Below, piece by piece: positions 6,574 through 8,951 of a DNA stretch of 8,951 nt; the stretch's first letter is position 1, and each line of letters begins with the position of its first letter. Under the pieces are notes generated by a model that saw only the letters and a program-made list of their open reading frames with translations, was not told the DNA's origin and searched no databases. Both the position numbers and the translations under genes were made by a program. Source of the DNA: Marmoricola sp. (lineage in GTDB: Bacteria; Actinomycetota; Actinomycetes; Propionibacteriales; Nocardioidaceae); NCBI GenBank assembly GCA_030151765.1, contig JASLCW010000226.1, positions 1 to 8,951 of the forward strand, written 5' to 3'.

Positions 6574-6579
6574 TAGGGT
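6574..6579 (+). promoter_or_regulatory. Possible -10 element of the helicase gene
   Basis: TAGGGT fits the actinobacterial TANNNT -10 pattern and lies nine bases before the helicase ATG at 6589, so the transcript could begin at or just before the start codon. No good -35 is seen at the right distance. The alternative is that GGGTGG (6576-6581) serves as a ribosome binding site on a longer transcript reading through from the exporter operon, since only 37 bases separate the two genes. Confidence 0.3.
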
Positions 6580-6588
6580 GGTGCTGCG

Positions 6589-8951
6589 ATGAGCGATTTT
6601 CCGATTCCAGGCCTGGCAGTCCCGCCGCCGACGAGCGTGCCCGACGACACGACGGCCGCGGATCGGCGCCGGGCCAAGCGCGAGGAACTGCTCGACGGAC
6701 TCAACGAGCAGCAGCGCGCGGCCGTCGTACACGAAGGACATCCGCTGCTCGTCGTCGCCGGCGCGGGCTCGGGCAAGACCCGGGTGCTCACCCGGCGGAT
6801 CGCCTGGCTGATCTCCCAGCGCGATGCCCACCCGGGGTCGATCCTGGCGATCACCTTCACCAACAAGGCCGCCGCCGAGATGCGCGAGCGGGTCACCGAG
6901 CTGGTCGGCAATCGCGCCAAGATCATGTGGGTCAGCACCTTCCACTCCTCGTGTGTGCGGATCCTGCGCAAGGAGGCCGACAAGCTCGGCTACAAGTCCA
7001 ACTTCACGATCTACGACGCCGCCGACTCCAAGCGCCTGATCACCCTGGTGTGCCGCGACCTCGAGCTCGACGCGAAGCGCTATCCGCCGGGTGCCGTCCT
7101 CAATTGGATCTCCAACGCCAAGAACGAGCTGCTCGACCCCGAGGGCGCGCGGGCGCGTGCCAACAATGCCTTCGAAGAGACCTACGCCGACTGCTACGAG
7201 CGCTATCAGCGACGGTTGCGCGAGGCCACTGCCCTCGTCTTCGACGACCTGCTGATGACCACGGTCGAGCTCTTCCGCGCCTTCCCCGCCGTACGGGAGA
7301 CCTGGCGGCGACGCTTCCGGCACGTGCTGGTCGACGAGTACCAGGACACCAACCATGCGCAGTACGCGCTGATCCACGAGCTCTGCGGCAACGATCCCGA
7401 GGGGCAGGGCGACGGCGTACTCGGAGCGGAACTGATGGTGGTCGGTGACGCCGACCAGTCGATCTATGCCTTCCGCGGCGCCAACATCCGCAACATCCTC
7501 GACTTCGAGCAGGACTTCCCCGACGCCGAGACCATCATGCTCGAGCAGAACTATCGCTCGACGCAGACGATCCTGACGGCCGCCAATGCGGTGATCGGCA
7601 ACAACGACGGCCGCAAGCCCAAGAACCTCTGGACCGATGCCGGGGCGGGGGAGCGGATCGTCGGCTATGTCGGCGACGACGAGCACGACGAGGCGCGCTT
7701 CGTGGCCGAGGAGATCGACCGGCTCACCGACGCGGGAGATGCGCGTGCCGGCGAGGTCGCGGTCTTCTATCGGACCAATGCGCAGTCCCGGGTCTTCGAG
7801 GAGATCTTCATCCGGGTCGGCATGCCCTACAAGGTCGTCGGCGGGGTTCGCTTCTACGAGCGCCGTGAGGTTCGCGACGCGCTCGCCTATCTCCGGGTGC
7901 TGCTGAACCCGGCCGACCAGGTTTCGCTGCGCCGGATCCTCAACACCCCCAAGCGCGGCATCGGTGATCGGGCCGAGGCCGCCGTCGAGTCCTTCGCGAC
8001 GCGGGAGCGGATCACCTTCTGGGAGGCCCTGCGTCGCGCCGATCAGGTGCCCGACCTGGCGACGCGATCGCTCAATGCCATCAAGGGATTCGTGGAGATC
8101 ATCGAGGAGCTCCAGTCGATGGCGGACGCGGGCGAGCGGGCGGACGTCGTACTGGAGAGGACGCTGGACCGCAGTGGCTACCTGGTCACGCTCGAGGAGT
8201 CCGACGACCCCCAGGACGAGACCCGCGTCGAGAACCTCGCCGAGCTGGTCGCGGTCGCGCGCGAGTTCGCCGACGACCCGGTCGTCGGCCCGTCCGCCGA
8301 CCCGGCCGATCCCGACAACGCGACTCCGGGGCTGCGCGACTTCCTGGAGCGGGTCGCGCTGGTGGCCGATTCCGACCAGATCCCCGACGAGCCGGACGAG
8401 GACGACGCCGGCGTGGTCACGCTGATGACGCTGCACACGGCGAAGGGCCTGGAGTTCCCGGTGGTCTTCCTCACCGGTCTCGAGGACGGCGTCTTCCCGC
8501 ACCTGCGGGCCCTCGGCGACAAGGTGGAGCTCGAGGAGGAACGCCGCCTCGCGTACGTCGGCCTTACCCGGTCCGAGCAACGGCTCTACATCTCCCGGGC
8601 GATCGTCCGATCCGCCTGGGGCGCTCCGCAGCACAATCCGGCGTCACGCTTCATCGACGAACTCCCCGTCGACCTCGTCGACTGGCGCCGTACCCAGGCC
8701 GACCAGACCTCCTGGTCGCGTTCCACCTTCGCCCCGCCGAGCAGCCGCGCGGCCCAGCGCCGCTTCGGTGCCGCCGCGGCTCGCCTCGATGCCAGCAACA
8801 AGGCCAGCGTCACCCGCGAGATCCCCAACCTGACGCCCGGCGACCGGGTCAGTCACGACTCCTTCGGCCTCGGCACCGTCGTGGTGGTCGAGGGTGCCGG
8901 CCAAAATGCCGTCGCCTCCGACGACTTCGGCACCGAAGGCGTCAAACGCCT
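6589..8951 (+). CDS. pcrA: DNA helicase PcrA/UvrD1 (3' end cut by window)
   Basis: This superfamily 1A 3'-to-5' DNA helicase acts in nucleotide excision repair and replication-fork upkeep. The frame is open for 787 codons to the window edge. Motifs are complete: Q-motif LNEQQRAAV (38-46), Walker A AGAGSGKT (57-64), Ia ITFTNKAAAEM (88-98), II VLVDEYQDT (246-254), III VVGDADQSIYAFRGA (284-298), IV LEQNYRST (318-325), V TLMTLHTAKGLEFPVVF (611-627) and VI EERRLAYVGLTR (650-661). The end has the Tudor-like GDRVSHDSFGLGTV (751-764), which in this family contacts RNA polymerase or Ku. The wording closely follows mycobacterial UvrD1 as I remember it (about 770 residues), so probably only a dozen or so codons are missing. 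The N-terminal 37 residues before the Q-motif are hydrophilic and variable. It lies 37 bases after the exporter operon, in the same direction, but is functionally unrelated to it. Confidence 0.97.
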   Translation, partial: MSDFPIPGLAVPPPTSVPDDTTAADRRRAKREELLDGLNEQQRAAVVHEGHPLLVVAGAGSGKTRVLTRRIAWLISQRDAHPGSILAITFTNKAAAEMRERVTELVGNRAKIMWVSTFHSSCVRILRKEADKLGYKSNFTIYDAADSKRLITLVCRDLELDAKRYPPGAVLNWISNAKNELLDPEGARARANNAFEETYADCYERYQRRLREATALVFDDLLMTTVELFRAFPAVRETWRRRFRHVLVDEYQDTNHAQYALIHELCGNDPEGQGDGVLGAELMVVGDADQSIYAFRGANIRNILDFEQDFPDAETIMLEQNYRSTQTILTAANAVIGNNDGRKPKNLWTDAGAGERIVGYVGDDEHDEARFVAEEIDRLTDAGDARAGEVAVFYRTNAQSRVFEEIFIRVGMPYKVVGGVRFYERREVRDALAYLRVLLNPADQVSLRRILNTPKRGIGDRAEAAVESFATRERITFWEALRRADQVPDLATRSLNAIKGFVEIIEELQSMADAGERADVVLERTLDRSGYLVTLEESDDPQDETRVENLAELVAVAREFADDPVVGPSADPADPDNATPGLRDFLERVALVADSDQIPDEPDEDDAGVVTLMTLHTAKGLEFPVVFLTGLEDGVFPHLRALGDKVELEEERRLAYVGLTRSEQRLYISRAIVRSAWGAPQHNPASRFIDELPVDLVDWRRTQADQTSWSRSTFAPPSSRAAQRRFGAAAARLDASNKASVTREIPNLTPGDRVSHDSFGLGTVVVVEGAGQNAVASDDFGTEGVKR

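Noticed and set aside
6391..8634. A 747-codon open frame on the minus strand, opposite the end of adaptor 2 and the helicase
   Set aside because: It is antisense to a helicase with all motifs intact, has no recognisable domains, and such long antisense frames are expected in very GC-rich genes.
1..8951. CRISPR array, insertion sequence, tRNA or rRNA gene
   Set aside because: I found no regularly spaced repeats, transposase-like frames, terminal inverted repeats or recognisable RNA genes.

Overview
The window is high-GC DNA from an actinobacterium. Codon use is strongly G/C at third positions, GTG starts are common, and the helicase at the right end reads as an actinobacterial UvrD1/PcrA. The pairing of that helicase with a small three-helix membrane protein containing RHLMDPN recalls Nocardioidaceae (Propionibacteriales). 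This placement comes from memory of the families, not from a search.

Layout. Bases 1-53 hold the first 17 codons of an unidentified minus-strand gene. A 162-base divergent spacer follows, then a plus-strand gene for a 117-residue membrane protein (216-569). A 122-base spacer carries a 10-bp palindrome and a pair of 7-bp direct repeats spaced one helical turn apart. Next comes a compact plus-strand operon, 692-6551: a membrane-fusion (adaptor) protein, a MacB/LolD-type ABC ATPase, a MacB/FtsX-type permease, a secreted lipoprotein with two DUF5666-like repeats, and a second, much larger adaptor. The first three genes overlap by 4 bases each. The lipoprotein starts 41 bases after the permease, and the second adaptor starts one base after the lipoprotein stop. 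A DNA helicase gene (pcrA/uvrD1) runs from 6589 off the right edge, probably lacking only its last dozen or so codons.

How the genes fit together. The adaptor, ATPase and permease set has the form of Gram-positive split MacAB systems such as Bacillus YknXYZ. In these the ATPase drives a mechanotransmitting permease that works with an extracytoplasmic adaptor, and there is no outer-membrane channel. Unusual here are a second adaptor and a two-domain lipoprotein in the same transcription unit. All three extracytoplasmic proteins carry Gly/Phe/Pro-rich segments. The second adaptor also has an insertion of about 220 residues, with four cysteines and an 11-residue tandem repeat, where a simple helical hairpin would be expected. 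The substrate cannot be read from the sequence. The operon is the best candidate for an under-described system; the flanking genes look ordinary.
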